Positions 21,052 to 30,744 of a stretch of DNA of 64,000 nt are shown piece after piece. The number at the start of each line of letters is the position of its first letter. Within the stretch, counting starts at the first letter, position 1. This DNA is from Chromobacterium alkanivorans (GTDB lineage Bacteria > Pseudomonadota > Gammaproteobacteria > Burkholderiales > Chromobacteriaceae), in NCBI RefSeq assembly GCF_016937655.1, contig NZ_JAFHKL010000013.1:62001-126000 (forward strand), read 5' to 3'. The notes beneath the pieces were generated by a model that worked only from the letters and a program-made list of their open reading frames with translations, was not told the DNA's origin and did not search any database. A program made the translations under genes and the position numbers.

Positions 21052-23898
21052 ATGGACCTGAATGCACTGTTGGCCAGCTTTGCTTCCGCCTTTGGCCAAG
21101 ACAACCGGATGTTGACCTTGCAGCTTGGAGAGGGGCAGTTTGCCGCAGAACAGCTGCTGCCGCTCAGCCTGGAGGGCGAGGAGGGGGTTTCCCAGCCTTA
21201 TCGCTATACGCTGGCTTGCCTGTCGCCGGACGGCAATATCCCGCTGAAGACCCTGCTGGGCCAGCCGGCTCGTATTGGCATCCAGGGCGCGGAGGGAAGG
21301 GAGGCGATCCGTTGCGGCGTGGTTAGCCAGGCCAGTTTGGTGGGGTCGGATGGCGGCTTTGCTCGTTATCAGCTGACCGTGGAAGCGCCGTTCGCCTTGC
21401 TGCGCCACCGCAGGACCTCCCGGGTATTCCAAGACCTGTCCGTGCCGGACATCGTCAAACAAATCCTCAGCGAACATCAGCAGGCCAACCCCATCTTCGC
21501 CCGCGTGCAAACGTTGGCCTTGCAGCTCAAGCCTGCCGCGCCGCGCAGCTATGCGCTGCAATACCGCGAGAGCGATTACGATTTCATCGTCCGCCTGTTG
21601 CATGAAGAGGGGTACGCCTGGCGTTTCCGTCATCTGGAGGCAGATGGGCCGCGGGTGGAGCTTTCCATCTTTGATGATGCCCACGCCTTGCCGGTTTCCC
21701 CATTGCAGCGGGTGCGCTTTCACCGCAGCGACGCCACTGAGGAAGAGGATGGCCTGACGGGCTGGGAAGCTGCGCGCCAGATTGTGCCCGGCGCCAGCAC
21801 GCTGGCCAGTTACGATTACAAGCCGGTGCTCACCCAGCAAGGCCGGGAGGCAAGCCGGGTGGAGCAGGGCCAGTTTGGCCAGGCCTTGCAAAGCAGCCTG
21901 GGCCATTACGATGCGCCGGGCTTGTATTACGCTGGGGACGATGAGCAACTGGGCCGTTACGCCGTGCTGCGGCAACAGGCTAACGATTTGCAGGCCAAAT
22001 CCTTTAGCGGTAGCGGCGCGGTGCGCGGTCTGTTGCCGGGGGAGTGGTTCCGCCTGGATGATCACCCCGCGCATGAGGACGACGCGGAGGAGAAACGCCA
22101 ATTCGTCGTCACCGGCCAGCGCTTCCAGGCGCGCAACAATCTGCCGCGGGATCTGGCGCAACATTTGAGCGAGGAGGCCGCCGCCGCGCCGTTCGCCTCC
22201 GCCATCCAGGCCCAACGCCGCGGCATTCCGTTGACGCCGGCGTATGCCGGTACTGCTCACGCCAAGCCCACCAGCCTGGGTGTGCAAACCGCCTCCGTGG
22301 TGGGGCCGGCCAGCGGGGATGCCGGGGCGGAGAGCTCCGGAGAAGTGCATACCGACGAGCACGGCCGCATCAAGATTCAATTCCATTGGCAGCGTCTGGA
22401 AGAGCATCCCAGCATCGGCGCGAGCATGGACGACAAATCCTCCTGCTGGGTGCGGGTGGCGATGCCGTCCGCCGGCGCAGGGTGGGGCCATCAGTTCCTG
22501 CCACGCATCGGCCAGGAAGTGCTGGTGGACTTTATCGAAGGCGATATCGATCGCCCGGTGGTCAAGGCCGTGGTTTACAACGGCAGCCATCCCGCGCCGG
22601 ATTTCAGCGGCGCCGGCAGCCTGCCGGCCAATAAGACGCTGTCCGGCATCAAATCCAAAGAGCACCAGGGCGGCGGCTATAACGAGCTGTTGTTCGACGA
22701 TACCCCCGGAGAGGTGCGCGCCAAGCTGTCCAGCGAGGCGGGCAAGACCCAGCTCAACCAAGGCTTTCTCACCCACCCGCGCAGTAATGGCCAGGCCCAG
22801 CCGCGTGGCGAGGGCTTTGAGCTGCGGACGGACCAGCACGGGGCCATCCGCGCCGCCCACGGCCTGCTGCTGTCCACGGAGGCGCAAGGCGGCGGCGCAG
22901 GCAAGCAGCTGGCGCGGGAGCAGGCCAGCAGCCAGTTGCAAGCCGCGGTGGCCTTGAGCCAGGCGCTGGCAGAAACCGCCACCACGCAGCAGGCCGACAC
23001 CATGGAAACCGGGCCGGACGGCATTGGAGACGACAACGCCAGCAGCGGCAAGCGGGAACAAGGCCATGTGCTGCACCAGTTGCAGGCGCTGGCGGCTTGG
23101 GAGGCCGGCAGCAATACCGATCCAGACAGCAAAACCGCGAAAGAACAGGCGGGTCAGCAAGCCTTGCTGGTGCTGTCCGCGCCGGCCGGCATCGCCAGCC
23201 TGTCCGGGCAAAGCCAGACCCTGGCCGCGGAAACCCATCTCAACCTGGTGGCGCAGCGCGACACCAATCAGAGCAGCGGCCGGCGCTGGATTCATAACGT
23301 AGGCAAGCACATCAGCCTGTTTGTGGCCGGCGTGGCGGATAAGGTGGCGATGAAGTGGATAGCCGCCAAGGGCAAGATTCAGTTGCAGGCGCAAAGCGAC
23401 AGCATTGAGCTGACGGCGGACAAGGACGTCACCATCACCTCCTGCAAGGAACGCATCACCATTGCGGCCAAGGATGAAATCCTGCTGACCAGCGGCGGCG
23501 GCTATATCCGCCTCAAAGGCGGCGATATCGAAGTACATTGCCCGGGCACGGTCAGCATCAAGGGCAGCAGTCATTCATTGAGCGGGCCGGCCAGCGTCTC
23601 CGTGCCCATGCCGACCATGCCAAAAGGTTACCAACGCAGCTATATCCTGCAGGACGAAAAGACGGGCGAACCGCTGGTGGACAAGGCTTACCGGCTCAAG
23701 CTGCCGAATGGCCGTGTGCTTCCGGGTTACACCGACTGGGAAGGCCGAACCAGCACTGCCTTCACTCCGAGTTCCCAGCCGGTCAAGCTTGAGGCGCCCA
23801 AGCCTCCTATCGAGCAGGAGTACACCCTGTATGGCTACGGCACTGGCCAGGCGGAGCGCGGGCTGCAATTGAAAGACGACAATGGAGAGGATGCTTGA
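21052..23898 (+). CDS. vgrG: Type VI secretion spike protein VgrG
   Basis: About 948 residues. VgrG trimers form the tip of the T6SS tube and carry effectors. Order: gp27-like base (about 1-400), a gp5-like OB fold at about 430-520 (EVHTDEHGRIKIQFHW, then WGHQFLPRIGQEVLVDFIEG), a long Gln-rich linker, a DUF2345-type beta-helix region (about 700-850), and an extra C-terminal domain from about 863 (YILQDEKTGEPLVDKAYRL) of transthyretin/carboxypeptidase-regulatory type, usually an effector-docking adaptor. Start 21052 is chosen because a GGA lies six bases upstream; 21010 and 21046 are alternatives. No other T6SS structural gene is in the window, so this is an orphan vgrG island. Confidence 0.92.
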   Translation: MDLNALLASFASAFGQDNRMLTLQLGEGQFAAEQLLPLSLEGEEGVSQPYRYTLACLSPDGNIPLKTLLGQPARIGIQGAEGREAIRCGVVSQASLVGSDGGFARYQLTVEAPFALLRHRRTSRVFQDLSVPDIVKQILSEHQQANPIFARVQTLALQLKPAAPRSYALQYRESDYDFIVRLLHEEGYAWRFRHLEADGPRVELSIFDDAHALPVSPLQRVRFHRSDATEEEDGLTGWEAARQIVPGASTLASYDYKPVLTQQGREASRVEQGQFGQALQSSLGHYDAPGLYYAGDDEQLGRYAVLRQQANDLQAKSFSGSGAVRGLLPGEWFRLDDHPAHEDDAEEKRQFVVTGQRFQARNNLPRDLAQHLSEEAAAAPFASAIQAQRRGIPLTPAYAGTAHAKPTSLGVQTASVVGPASGDAGAESSGEVHTDEHGRIKIQFHWQRLEEHPSIGASMDDKSSCWVRVAMPSAGAGWGHQFLPRIGQEVLVDFIEGDIDRPVVKAVVYNGSHPAPDFSGAGSLPANKTLSGIKSKEHQGGGYNELLFDDTPGEVRAKLSSEAGKTQLNQGFLTHPRSNGQAQPRGEGFELRTDQHGAIRAAHGLLLSTEAQGGGAGKQLAREQASSQLQAAVALSQALAETATTQQADTMETGPDGIGDDNASSGKREQGHVLHQLQALAAWEAGSNTDPDSKTAKEQAGQQALLVLSAPAGIASLSGQSQTLAAETHLNLVAQRDTNQSSGRRWIHNVGKHISLFVAGVADKVAMKWIAAKGKIQLQAQSDSIELTADKDVTITSCKERITIAAKDEILLTSGGGYIRLKGGDIEVHCPGTVSIKGSSHSLSGPASVSVPMPTMPKGYQRSYILQDEKTGEPLVDKAYRLKLPNGRVLPGYTDWEGRTSTAFTPSSQPVKLEAPKPPIEQEYTLYGYGTGQAERGLQLKDDNGEDA

Positions 23899-25088
23899 TG
23901 GCCAACTATCAACCCGCCGGCGGCACGATGACCATCGTGGAAGAGCGGCCCGAGTATGCAATGCTGCCTCACCCGGGCAATAAGCCCTACCTGACCGAGA
24001 AGGCTGACGTGGCGATTCTGTCGCCCAAATCGGTAGGGGTGACCAGTAAAAAGACTGGCCGCACTTACCAGCTCAATATGCGGCAAATCACTATGTCGAT
24101 CCTGATTCGTCTCGATGAAAGCAGCCACGACTACAAGTGGTTCTATAAGGCGGAAGTCAATTTCGACATGACTCGCAACCCCCCGACGCCTTTTCTGAGT
24201 CCAAGCCGCCGAGAAGATGGGGCAAACCGGCGACACACTATCACTCCCTTCCCCAAAGGCTTGTCGAAGGGCTATTTACGACGGCCGGACTTGGTGATTG
24301 TGAAGGACAAGGAAACCCGCTGGCCGGGGCGGGCAGCCCCTGACCATGACGGCGTGCCGCATGGGGATAATTTGGCTCGGGTGGCGGAGGTGAAATTCCC
24401 TGGGGATGAACTTAGTCGAGGCCAGGAGGACGCCTACAAGCGCATTGCCGGTGGAGATGACCGGTTTACCGTCTTGGATGTTATCGACAAAAGGAAAAAG
24501 AGAGTCCCTGAGCCTAAAAAAGTACCAGTCTTCAGTCCGCAGCCACAAGCCAAGCCCAAATCGCAAACCCAACGAGTACCCGCGCCGATCTACAGCCCGG
24601 TTCCGGTAAAGACTCCAGGCTATCTCCAGGATTGGGGCACGCAGTTGCAGCGTGGGGTTGCCGAAGTATGGTCGGATGCGAAGAAAGGCATGCAGGGCTT
24701 GGCTGAAGATACTCAAGCCTGGCTGGAAAAAGAGGCTGCTTGGCTGTTAGAGTCAGGCCGCTGGGTTCGGGATAAGTCCGAAAAAACTTGGACTTGGGTC
24801 AATGCGCAAGGGAAAGCGCTGGTCCGCTGGAGCGAGGAGCAATTGAAGGCCGCGTGGGCCAAAATTGAGCGCTATTGCGACATCGCCTGGAATGAAATTA
24901 GCCAGATCCAGTGGGGGCAAATTTTGCTCAATGTCGGCAAGGTTGTAGTGGGCATCGTGCTGGTGGTGGCAGCCGCCGCCTTGATGGTGATGGCGCTGCC
25001 TGCTGAACTGGTAGCGGCCTTTATTGCCTGCGTTGCCATACTGGGGGGCGCTACGGTTTCAAGCAACGATAAACCACTGATGGCATGA
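23898..25088 (+). CDS. T6SS effector with VRR-NUC/PD-(D/E)XK-like nuclease domain
   Basis: 396 residues; the ATG overlaps the vgrG stop (TGATG) with GGAGAGG upstream. Residues about 126-185 carry a nuclease-like core: RRPDLVIVKD (Asp), AEVKF (E-x-K) and GQEDAYKRIAG (Gln/Tyr of VRR-NUC). This matches VRR-NUC T6SS effectors that cut DNA in rival cells. A Pro/Lys-rich linker, a Trp-rich amphipathic region and two hydrophobic segments (about 341-385) follow; they could aid crossing of the target's inner membrane. Cargo loading through the VgrG C-terminal domain is likely from gene order. Catalytic activity is inferred from motifs. Confidence 0.75.
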   Translation: MANYQPAGGTMTIVEERPEYAMLPHPGNKPYLTEKADVAILSPKSVGVTSKKTGRTYQLNMRQITMSILIRLDESSHDYKWFYKAEVNFDMTRNPPTPFLSPSRREDGANRRHTITPFPKGLSKGYLRRPDLVIVKDKETRWPGRAAPDHDGVPHGDNLARVAEVKFPGDELSRGQEDAYKRIAGGDDRFTVLDVIDKRKKRVPEPKKVPVFSPQPQAKPKSQTQRVPAPIYSPVPVKTPGYLQDWGTQLQRGVAEVWSDAKKGMQGLAEDTQAWLEKEAAWLLESGRWVRDKSEKTWTWVNAQGKALVRWSEEQLKAAWAKIERYCDIAWNEISQIQWGQILLNVGKVVVGIVLVVAAAALMVMALPAELVAAFIACVAILGGATVSSNDKPLMA

Positions 25089-25103
25089 GTTAGGAATTGA
25101 GAA

Positions 25104-26297
25104 ATGGAACAGGTAGAAATGCCGCAGCAATTGCAACGGCTTGAAACATACCAAGACGAACTGACGTGGAACTTGGAGTCCGACGAGGGTATCGTCATCC
25201 GTCCTGGCTTGATTGCCACTTTTTTCTTTGAAAAGGGCAGCACGGTTGAGGTCAGAGCAAAGCTCGTCGAGTGCTTCGACAGGTTCTACTCTCTCTTTGG
25301 CGCAAAGCTAAAGGGGCAGAAGTACATGGATGCCAAAACCAGGAAAATGGGCGCATCTGATTATGAGAAGTCCAGAAACAAGATATTGGCAATCACCGAT
25401 CCACATGAGCGGATTGAGTGGTTTGTCAGTAGTGAAACAGTGCCGGACTTGGCTCCGGAATACTCGGTTTCCTGCTTGACGCAGCAAAGCATTCACGAAG
25501 GCTGGGGCGACAAATCTTTTTTCAAAATCGTGCTGCCCGCGGCCACAGTGTTCGATGAAGCAAGCCTTGGTCAGTACCAACAGTTGCTTGCCTTCATCTG
25601 TGATGCCTTACAACCGGTTCATGGTTATGGTGGCCTGTCTCCGATCCTGCCATATGACTATCATCGGTACTTGCCCAATGAGTATGAGCTTGCGCAGCGG
25701 TTTATCGGTTTGAATATTGATACTCGGTCCTTCAGTGCCGGAGGGTTTGAACTGAAGAGTCACATCAAGGGGGCAGACTGGTACACGATTCTGGGAAATG
25801 AGTTCGTAGAGCAGCTTGATGGCGAAGAGGCTATCCGCGCCAAGCTAGCGCCCTGGCGAGATATTTCCATACACCGATATGCAAGCGGATTGATGATTCA
25901 GGCAGGCCCTTACCCTGACTTGGGCGCTCCTAATGCTAGCCCTCCGGAGTCCTACGTGGTGGTCAGTCACCTGGTGAGGTCGATACGCACCACGGAACCC
26001 GGCTCCCTGCATTACCACTTGCCTCAACAGAATGGATTCGACAAGTCCGAAACCGTAAGCTGGTATGCGCGCTTCGACGGTAGCCCGTTGCCGGCGGCGG
26101 AGCCGCTACCAATACAATCAGAACATGGAGGTCGGTGCGAAGCAGGTAAACCTTGCCCTGAGAGCGGACATTGGTGGACTCCAGCTATGGAGAACTCGCG
26201 GCAATATTTCACCCAAGGCGAGCTGATGCCTGATTTCTCGCGCTCAACGTATGGCAGCACGATCTGGTATCGAGAACCGGTCTCCGGTACTAGATGA
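25104..26297 (+). CDS. T6SS immunity-type protein (DUF3396-like), paralogue 1
   Basis: 397 residues, 15 bases after the effector, with an AGGA ribosome-binding site. Features shared with the next two genes: IRPGLIATFFF near the start, a central VHGYGGLSPILPYDYHRYLPNEYELAQRFIGL, HIKGADWYTILG, and YVVVSHLVRSIR. The tail (about 350-397) has CPESGHWWTPA, GELMPDF and STIWYRE, a motif set I associate with type VI immunity-family proteins. It would protect the producer from the upstream nuclease. This is the only one of the three paralogues with an intact tail. Confidence 0.72.
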   Translation: MEQVEMPQQLQRLETYQDELTWNLESDEGIVIRPGLIATFFFEKGSTVEVRAKLVECFDRFYSLFGAKLKGQKYMDAKTRKMGASDYEKSRNKILAITDPHERIEWFVSSETVPDLAPEYSVSCLTQQSIHEGWGDKSFFKIVLPAATVFDEASLGQYQQLLAFICDALQPVHGYGGLSPILPYDYHRYLPNEYELAQRFIGLNIDTRSFSAGGFELKSHIKGADWYTILGNEFVEQLDGEEAIRAKLAPWRDISIHRYASGLMIQAGPYPDLGAPNASPPESYVVVSHLVRSIRTTEPGSLHYHLPQQNGFDKSETVSWYARFDGSPLPAAEPLPIQSEHGGRCEAGKPCPESGHWWTPAMENSRQYFTQGELMPDFSRSTYGSTIWYREPVSGTR

Positions 26298-26374
26298 GCC
26301 ATTGATGAGGAGCGCTTAAGCATCCGCAGGGATGCAGCCCTATGCGTGTGATGGGATGAGTTAGGGGTTGAGCA

Positions 26375-27430
26375 ATGGAGCAAGTAGAAACTCCACGGCA
26401 ATTGCAGCGATTACAACAGTATCAAGATGAGCTTGTTTGGACCCTTGGTACGGATGATGCCGTTGTTGTGCGCCCAGGATTGATTGCCACGTTTTTCTTT
26501 GTGGGTGGTAGCATAATTGCGGTGCGTGAAAAAATAGTGGAGTGTTTTGATTATTTCTATGACCGGTTTGGTTTCCATCTAAAAGGAAAACAAATTGGTT
26601 CCGGCAACTATACCAAGATGGCCAAAAATGGTTATGCCGCCAATAGGAATACCGCTCTTGCCAATGTTGACCCGCATAATGCGCTGGAGTGGACGTTAAG
26701 CTCAGAGCCCACTCAGGAGAGAGCTCCCTCCTATGCCATGCAGTGCCTGACACGACGAGAACTACACGAAACGTGGGGGCATAAATCCTATTTGAAGTTC
26801 ACTCTGCCGCATACCTTATTGTTTGAAAAAAACGGCATCGCTATTTATCAGAATTTAGTTCAGTTTGTTTGTAATGCTCTCTCCCCCGTTCATGGCTATG
26901 GCGGCCTATCGCCAGTCCTACCTTATGATTTTGACCGCTACTTGCCCAATGAGTATGAACTGGCGCAGCGTTTTATTGGACTGGATGTGGACAGCATGTC
27001 GTTTTCTGCCGGTGCGCACGAGTTGCAAAACCATATCAAAGGCGCTAACTGGCTCACCATTTTGGGGAGTCAGTTCATACAGCAATTGGGTGGTGAGGCA
27101 TCACTCCGCGCTCAGCTTGCAAGCTGGCCGAATATCGTTCTGAGTGCTTACCCGGGGGGCTTGATTATCCAAGCCGGAGAGTACCCTGACCTTGGCGCAC
27201 CGGAAGACGGCGCGCCCATTTCCTACGTGGCAGTGAACCATGTAGTGAAACCAATTCGCACCACGGAGCTAGGCTCCCTGCATTACCACCTATCTCAACA
27301 GAATGGGTTCGACAAGTCCGAAACCGTGAGCTGGTATGCGCGCTTCGACGGTATCCCGTTGCCGGAGGCGGAACCGCTACCAATACAATCAGAACATGGA
27401 GGTCGGTGCGAGGTAGGTACCTTGCCCTGA
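26375..27430 (+). CDS. DUF3396-like immunity paralogue 2, truncated by frameshift
   Basis: 351 residues, closely similar to paralogue 1 in protein and in its leader (GAGTTAGG-x-x-TTGAG just before the ATG). Relative to paralogue 1 it lacks two bases near 27418, so it stops at GRCEVGTLP. The DNA beyond still matches paralogue 1's tail through about 27555 and has lost a further base near 27525. The conserved C-terminal motif is therefore not translated. The main domain is intact, so it may still work as an immunity protein for a related effector. Confidence 0.7.
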   Translation: MEQVETPRQLQRLQQYQDELVWTLGTDDAVVVRPGLIATFFFVGGSIIAVREKIVECFDYFYDRFGFHLKGKQIGSGNYTKMAKNGYAANRNTALANVDPHNALEWTLSSEPTQERAPSYAMQCLTRRELHETWGHKSYLKFTLPHTLLFEKNGIAIYQNLVQFVCNALSPVHGYGGLSPVLPYDFDRYLPNEYELAQRFIGLDVDSMSFSAGAHELQNHIKGANWLTILGSQFIQQLGGEASLRAQLASWPNIVLSAYPGGLIIQAGEYPDLGAPEDGAPISYVAVNHVVKPIRTTELGSLHYHLSQQNGFDKSETVSWYARFDGIPLPEAEPLPIQSEHGGRCEVGTLP

Positions 27431-27555
27431 GAGCGGACATTGGTGGACTCCCGCTATGGAGAACTCGCGGCATTATTTCACCCAAGGTGAACTGATGCCT
27501 GATTTCTCGCGCTCAACGTATGGCACACGATCTGGTATCTAGAACCGGTCTCCGG
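27431..27555 (+). pseudogene. Decayed 3' tail of DUF3396-like paralogue 2
   Basis: The sequence keeps near-identity to the last 45 codons of paralogue 1 (for example GGACATTGGTGGACTC and GATTTCTCGCGCTCAACG) but in a shifted frame, with a second one-base loss at the copy of the STIW segment. It is untranslated remnant sequence. Confidence 0.7.
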
Positions 27556-27632
27556 AGCAAGGTGATCTGTACTGGGGGCAAGGCTAGTGAGGGCTGTGGG
27601 TTATAGCGAGTCCAATCATTGGAGATTGAATT

Positions 27633-30074
27633 GTGAAAAATTTCCGTATAGAGACCGTGGCGCAGCTACAAGCCCAGCTTAAGCAGCTATTGAGTCTGGA
27701 CGATGACAGCTTTACTGCGAATGGAACGCAGACTGTTTGTTTTGTGTACATGCCCGCAAAGAAATTATTGGGGTGTTTCAAGGACTGGCAAGGTCAAGCG
27801 GGGTGGAAGAAACTAGGTAGGGAATGGGCCTGCTCTAATGAAGAGCGCAATGTAAGTTTTTTTGTCAGAGCGATTGCGCCTTCCACGGCATTACTTATCT
27901 CCACCGTTAATACACTGCATAACCAATATCTAATACGATGTGGTGGCGGTGTAGTGGACGAAAATGTAAATGAGCAGCAATTAAGGTATCTGAACGCCTA
28001 TGGCCGTATTCTCAATCAGGCGGATTATATTGATGGCGTAAGCCCGGAAGGCGAGGTGCGGGCTAAACTTGGGTTGATTTGCACCGTGTATTTCCGCAAT
28101 GGCGGGCAGCGGGATGTCGGTTACAAAGTCTTGGGCTGTTTCGACCGTTTTGTCGAGCAGTTTGGCGAGCATCTGCAAGGACAGTTTCATAGCCTAAGTG
28201 GTCGCAGTTTTACCAGCCTCCGCAAAGACAGCATCGTGAAGGCCAAGGAGAAGCTCCGCGGACTGGTGGATGAGGGAGCTATGTTTTCCTGGATTCTGCA
28301 AAGTGAAAAAACAGCTGAGGTAGCTGCAAGCTATTCGATTTCAGCGTTGACGTCCAATGCGGAAAGTGACCCCTATGGTGCGATGTCTTGCGTCAAGATC
28401 ATATTGCCCTGGCAACTGCTGGCGGATGAGGACGGGGAACAGCGGTTCAAGGACTGGGTGTGTTATTTGTGTGAAACCCTAGATGTGGACCATGGCTATG
28501 CAGGTCTGGCCTGCAATCTGCCCTATGACCATCATCAATTCCAGCCTTACGAATTCCAGATGGCACAACGCTATAGCGGACTGATGGTCGATTCGTTTGC
28601 GCTGATTGATGGGGATAACCTTTCCGAGCATATCAAAGGCGTCAACTGGCTGACACTGCTGGGACCTCGTTATATCGAGAAGCTAGGCGGCATGGCCGCG
28701 CTCAAGCAGCAGCTGCAGTTGCCCGATGTCAGCGTGCAGGAAACCGATAACGGCAGATTGATGATTCAGGCAGGCGTGTTGCCGGATGTCGGCGTTCAGG
28801 AATACGGCCATCCGCCGGCCTATGTGGCGGTGAACCGGGTGCTCAAATCGATCCGTGTGCCAAATCCCGATCAATTGCATACCTGCATGGACGATGCGGA
28901 GGGCTTCACCCAGGCCAATACCTTGGCATGGTATGCGCGGTTTGACGATGTGACGCAGGCGGCAAGCTTGCCCCTTTTCGCGCCGGCCGGTGAGTTGTGG
29001 CGCAAAGCTGGGCAGGCCAGCCCGATTCCATCAGACCAAATGATGAGAGATGCCCAAGCACCCTCGCACAAGCAAGCCTATGAGCGTATTGCCAAGCAAG
29101 TGGACTTCATCGAAGGGGTAACCCCTGAAGGCCAGGAGCTGGTCCGGCTGGGGCTGATCTGCACCGTGTACTTCCGCCATGGCGGGCAGCGGGACATAGG
29201 TTACAAGGTGTTAGGTTGCTTTGACCGTTTTGTCGAGCAGTTTGGCCCGTACCTAAAAGGGCAGTTTCATGACTTTAGCGGAAGAGGGTTCACCTCTCTG
29301 CGCAAAGCCAGTATCACGAAAGCCAAAGAAAAACTGTCCGGATTAGTAGACGATGGGGCCATGTTTTTCTGGATTCTGCAAAGCGAAAAAAATGGTGAGT
29401 TGCCCGCTGAGTACGCCATCAAGGCGATGACCTGCAATATTGATCATGACTCCGAGTGGTTGTCCTATCTGAAAATCACATTGCCATGGCAGTTGCTGGA
29501 AGAGCCGGATGGCGAGCAACAGTTCAAGGACTGGGTGCGTTATCTGTGCGAAACCTTGGATGTGGACCATGGCTATGCGGGTCTGGCTTGCAATCTGCCT
29601 TATGACCGACATCAGTATCAGCCCTATGAATTCCAGATGGCACAACGATACAGTGGTCTGATGGTAGATTCTGGGCCCCACATGGATTTAGCTGAATTGG
29701 AAGATGGCATCAAAGGCGTCAACTGGCTGACGCTGCTGGGTCCCCGCTATATCGAGAAGCTAGGCGGCATGGCCGCGCTCAAGCAGCAGCTTCAGTTGCC
29801 CGATGTCAGCGTGCAGGAAACCGACAACGGCAGACTGATGGTTCAGGCAGGCGTGTTGCCGGATGTCGGCGTTCAGGAATACGGCCATCCGCCGGCCTAT
29901 GTGGCGGTGAACCGGGTGCTCAAATCGATCCGCGTGCCAAATCCCGATCAGTTGCATAGCGGCATGGACGATGCGGAGGGCTTCACCAAGGCCAATACCT
30001 TGGCGTGGTATGCGCGTTTTGACGATGCGACGCCGGCGGCAAGCGTGCCGCCGCAGGTGCCGGCCGGTGCTTGA
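27633..30074 (+). CDS. Double DUF3396-like immunity protein, paralogue 3
   Basis: 813 residues from a GTG start (GGAG eight bases upstream). Residues 1-125 are an extra domain I do not recognise. Two DUF3396-like modules follow (about 130-480 and 490-805), each with DVDHGYAGLACNLPYD, KGVNWLTLLGPRYIEKLGGMA and AYVAVNRVLKSIRVPNP. The last ~330 bases of each module are almost identical DNA, indicating recent duplication or gene conversion. The tail motif is missing; past the stop, bases to about 30136 still encode YGRTIWSQQ, a remnant after an internal deletion. It may bind two effector molecules or two variants. Confidence 0.7.
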   Translation: MKNFRIETVAQLQAQLKQLLSLDDDSFTANGTQTVCFVYMPAKKLLGCFKDWQGQAGWKKLGREWACSNEERNVSFFVRAIAPSTALLISTVNTLHNQYLIRCGGGVVDENVNEQQLRYLNAYGRILNQADYIDGVSPEGEVRAKLGLICTVYFRNGGQRDVGYKVLGCFDRFVEQFGEHLQGQFHSLSGRSFTSLRKDSIVKAKEKLRGLVDEGAMFSWILQSEKTAEVAASYSISALTSNAESDPYGAMSCVKIILPWQLLADEDGEQRFKDWVCYLCETLDVDHGYAGLACNLPYDHHQFQPYEFQMAQRYSGLMVDSFALIDGDNLSEHIKGVNWLTLLGPRYIEKLGGMAALKQQLQLPDVSVQETDNGRLMIQAGVLPDVGVQEYGHPPAYVAVNRVLKSIRVPNPDQLHTCMDDAEGFTQANTLAWYARFDDVTQAASLPLFAPAGELWRKAGQASPIPSDQMMRDAQAPSHKQAYERIAKQVDFIEGVTPEGQELVRLGLICTVYFRHGGQRDIGYKVLGCFDRFVEQFGPYLKGQFHDFSGRGFTSLRKASITKAKEKLSGLVDDGAMFFWILQSEKNGELPAEYAIKAMTCNIDHDSEWLSYLKITLPWQLLEEPDGEQQFKDWVRYLCETLDVDHGYAGLACNLPYDRHQYQPYEFQMAQRYSGLMVDSGPHMDLAELEDGIKGVNWLTLLGPRYIEKLGGMAALKQQLQLPDVSVQETDNGRLMVQAGVLPDVGVQEYGHPPAYVAVNRVLKSIRVPNPDQLHSGMDDAEGFTKANTLAWYARFDDATPAASVPPQVPAGA

Positions 30075-30215
30075 GCTGCGAAGCCGGGCTTCCCTAGATC
30101 CTGTTATGGCCGCACGATCTGGTCTCAGCAGCGCGAGTAGCGGTGGTTATTAGGCTTATGTTGTAGGCGAGCGCAGGCTTGCCGGTGTTAATGCGAAAAA
30201 TACGAAAGACAGTCA

Positions 30216-30692
30216 ATGAATGCACGAGTGGATTTGAATCATCAGAATGCAAGCTGGGTGTCAAAAGTGGCTATTGATGACCCGGTTCGTTTGCTGGCGA
30301 GGATGCGGAGCGCTGGCTTGCCCTTGCAGGATGGCGGTGCCGGTGAGGTGGAGGGCGAGTCCGACAGCAGCAAGATCACGGCCTTGGTGGCGGTCGGCGC
30401 GGACCGATTGGCGGCGATTGTCGCGTCGCCAAGCGGCTTGGTGTACCGGTTGGAGCCGGAGGTGATTGAGCAGGATTGGTGGTCGTTTGCCGCCCGGTAT
30501 TACTACGTCGTGACGGGCAATCTGGCGGATCGGCAATTGTTGGCCGAGCATGCCGGCGTTGAGATTGGCCTGGTCAAGGGTAAAACGATTTCGCGGAAGA
30601 AGGCGGCGGAGCTTTCCGGACTTTCTCTGGACCAGTTGTTGGATCAGGCGTGCCCGGAACTGGCGCAGCGGCAAGAGTCTTTGTTTGATTGA
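30216..30692 (+). CDS. Hypothetical protein at the end of the immunity island
   Basis: 158 residues, from an ATG at 30216 (MNARVDLNHQNASWVSKV). No signal peptide or membrane segment. The middle is rich in Ala/Val (LVAVGADRLAAIVASPSGLVY) and is followed by WWSFAARYYYVV; the C terminus has KGKTISRKKAAELSGLSL, which could be a short helix-turn-helix-like piece. Same strand and end position as the immunity genes suggest a link to them, but I do not recognise the family. Confidence 0.55.
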   Translation: MNARVDLNHQNASWVSKVAIDDPVRLLARMRSAGLPLQDGGAGEVEGESDSSKITALVAVGADRLAAIVASPSGLVYRLEPEVIEQDWWSFAARYYYVVTGNLADRQLLAEHAGVEIGLVKGKTISRKKAAELSGLSLDQLLDQACPELAQRQESLFD

Positions 30693-30744
30693 CCGCTTCT
30701 TAGCGGCATTAGCTTTGGTTTTTGCTGTAACAGGATAGTGAGCC

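Noticed and set aside
20774-21067. 97-codon minus-strand frame before vgrG
   Set aside because: No ribosome-binding site, no recognisable motif, and it runs through a hairpin and a C-tract.
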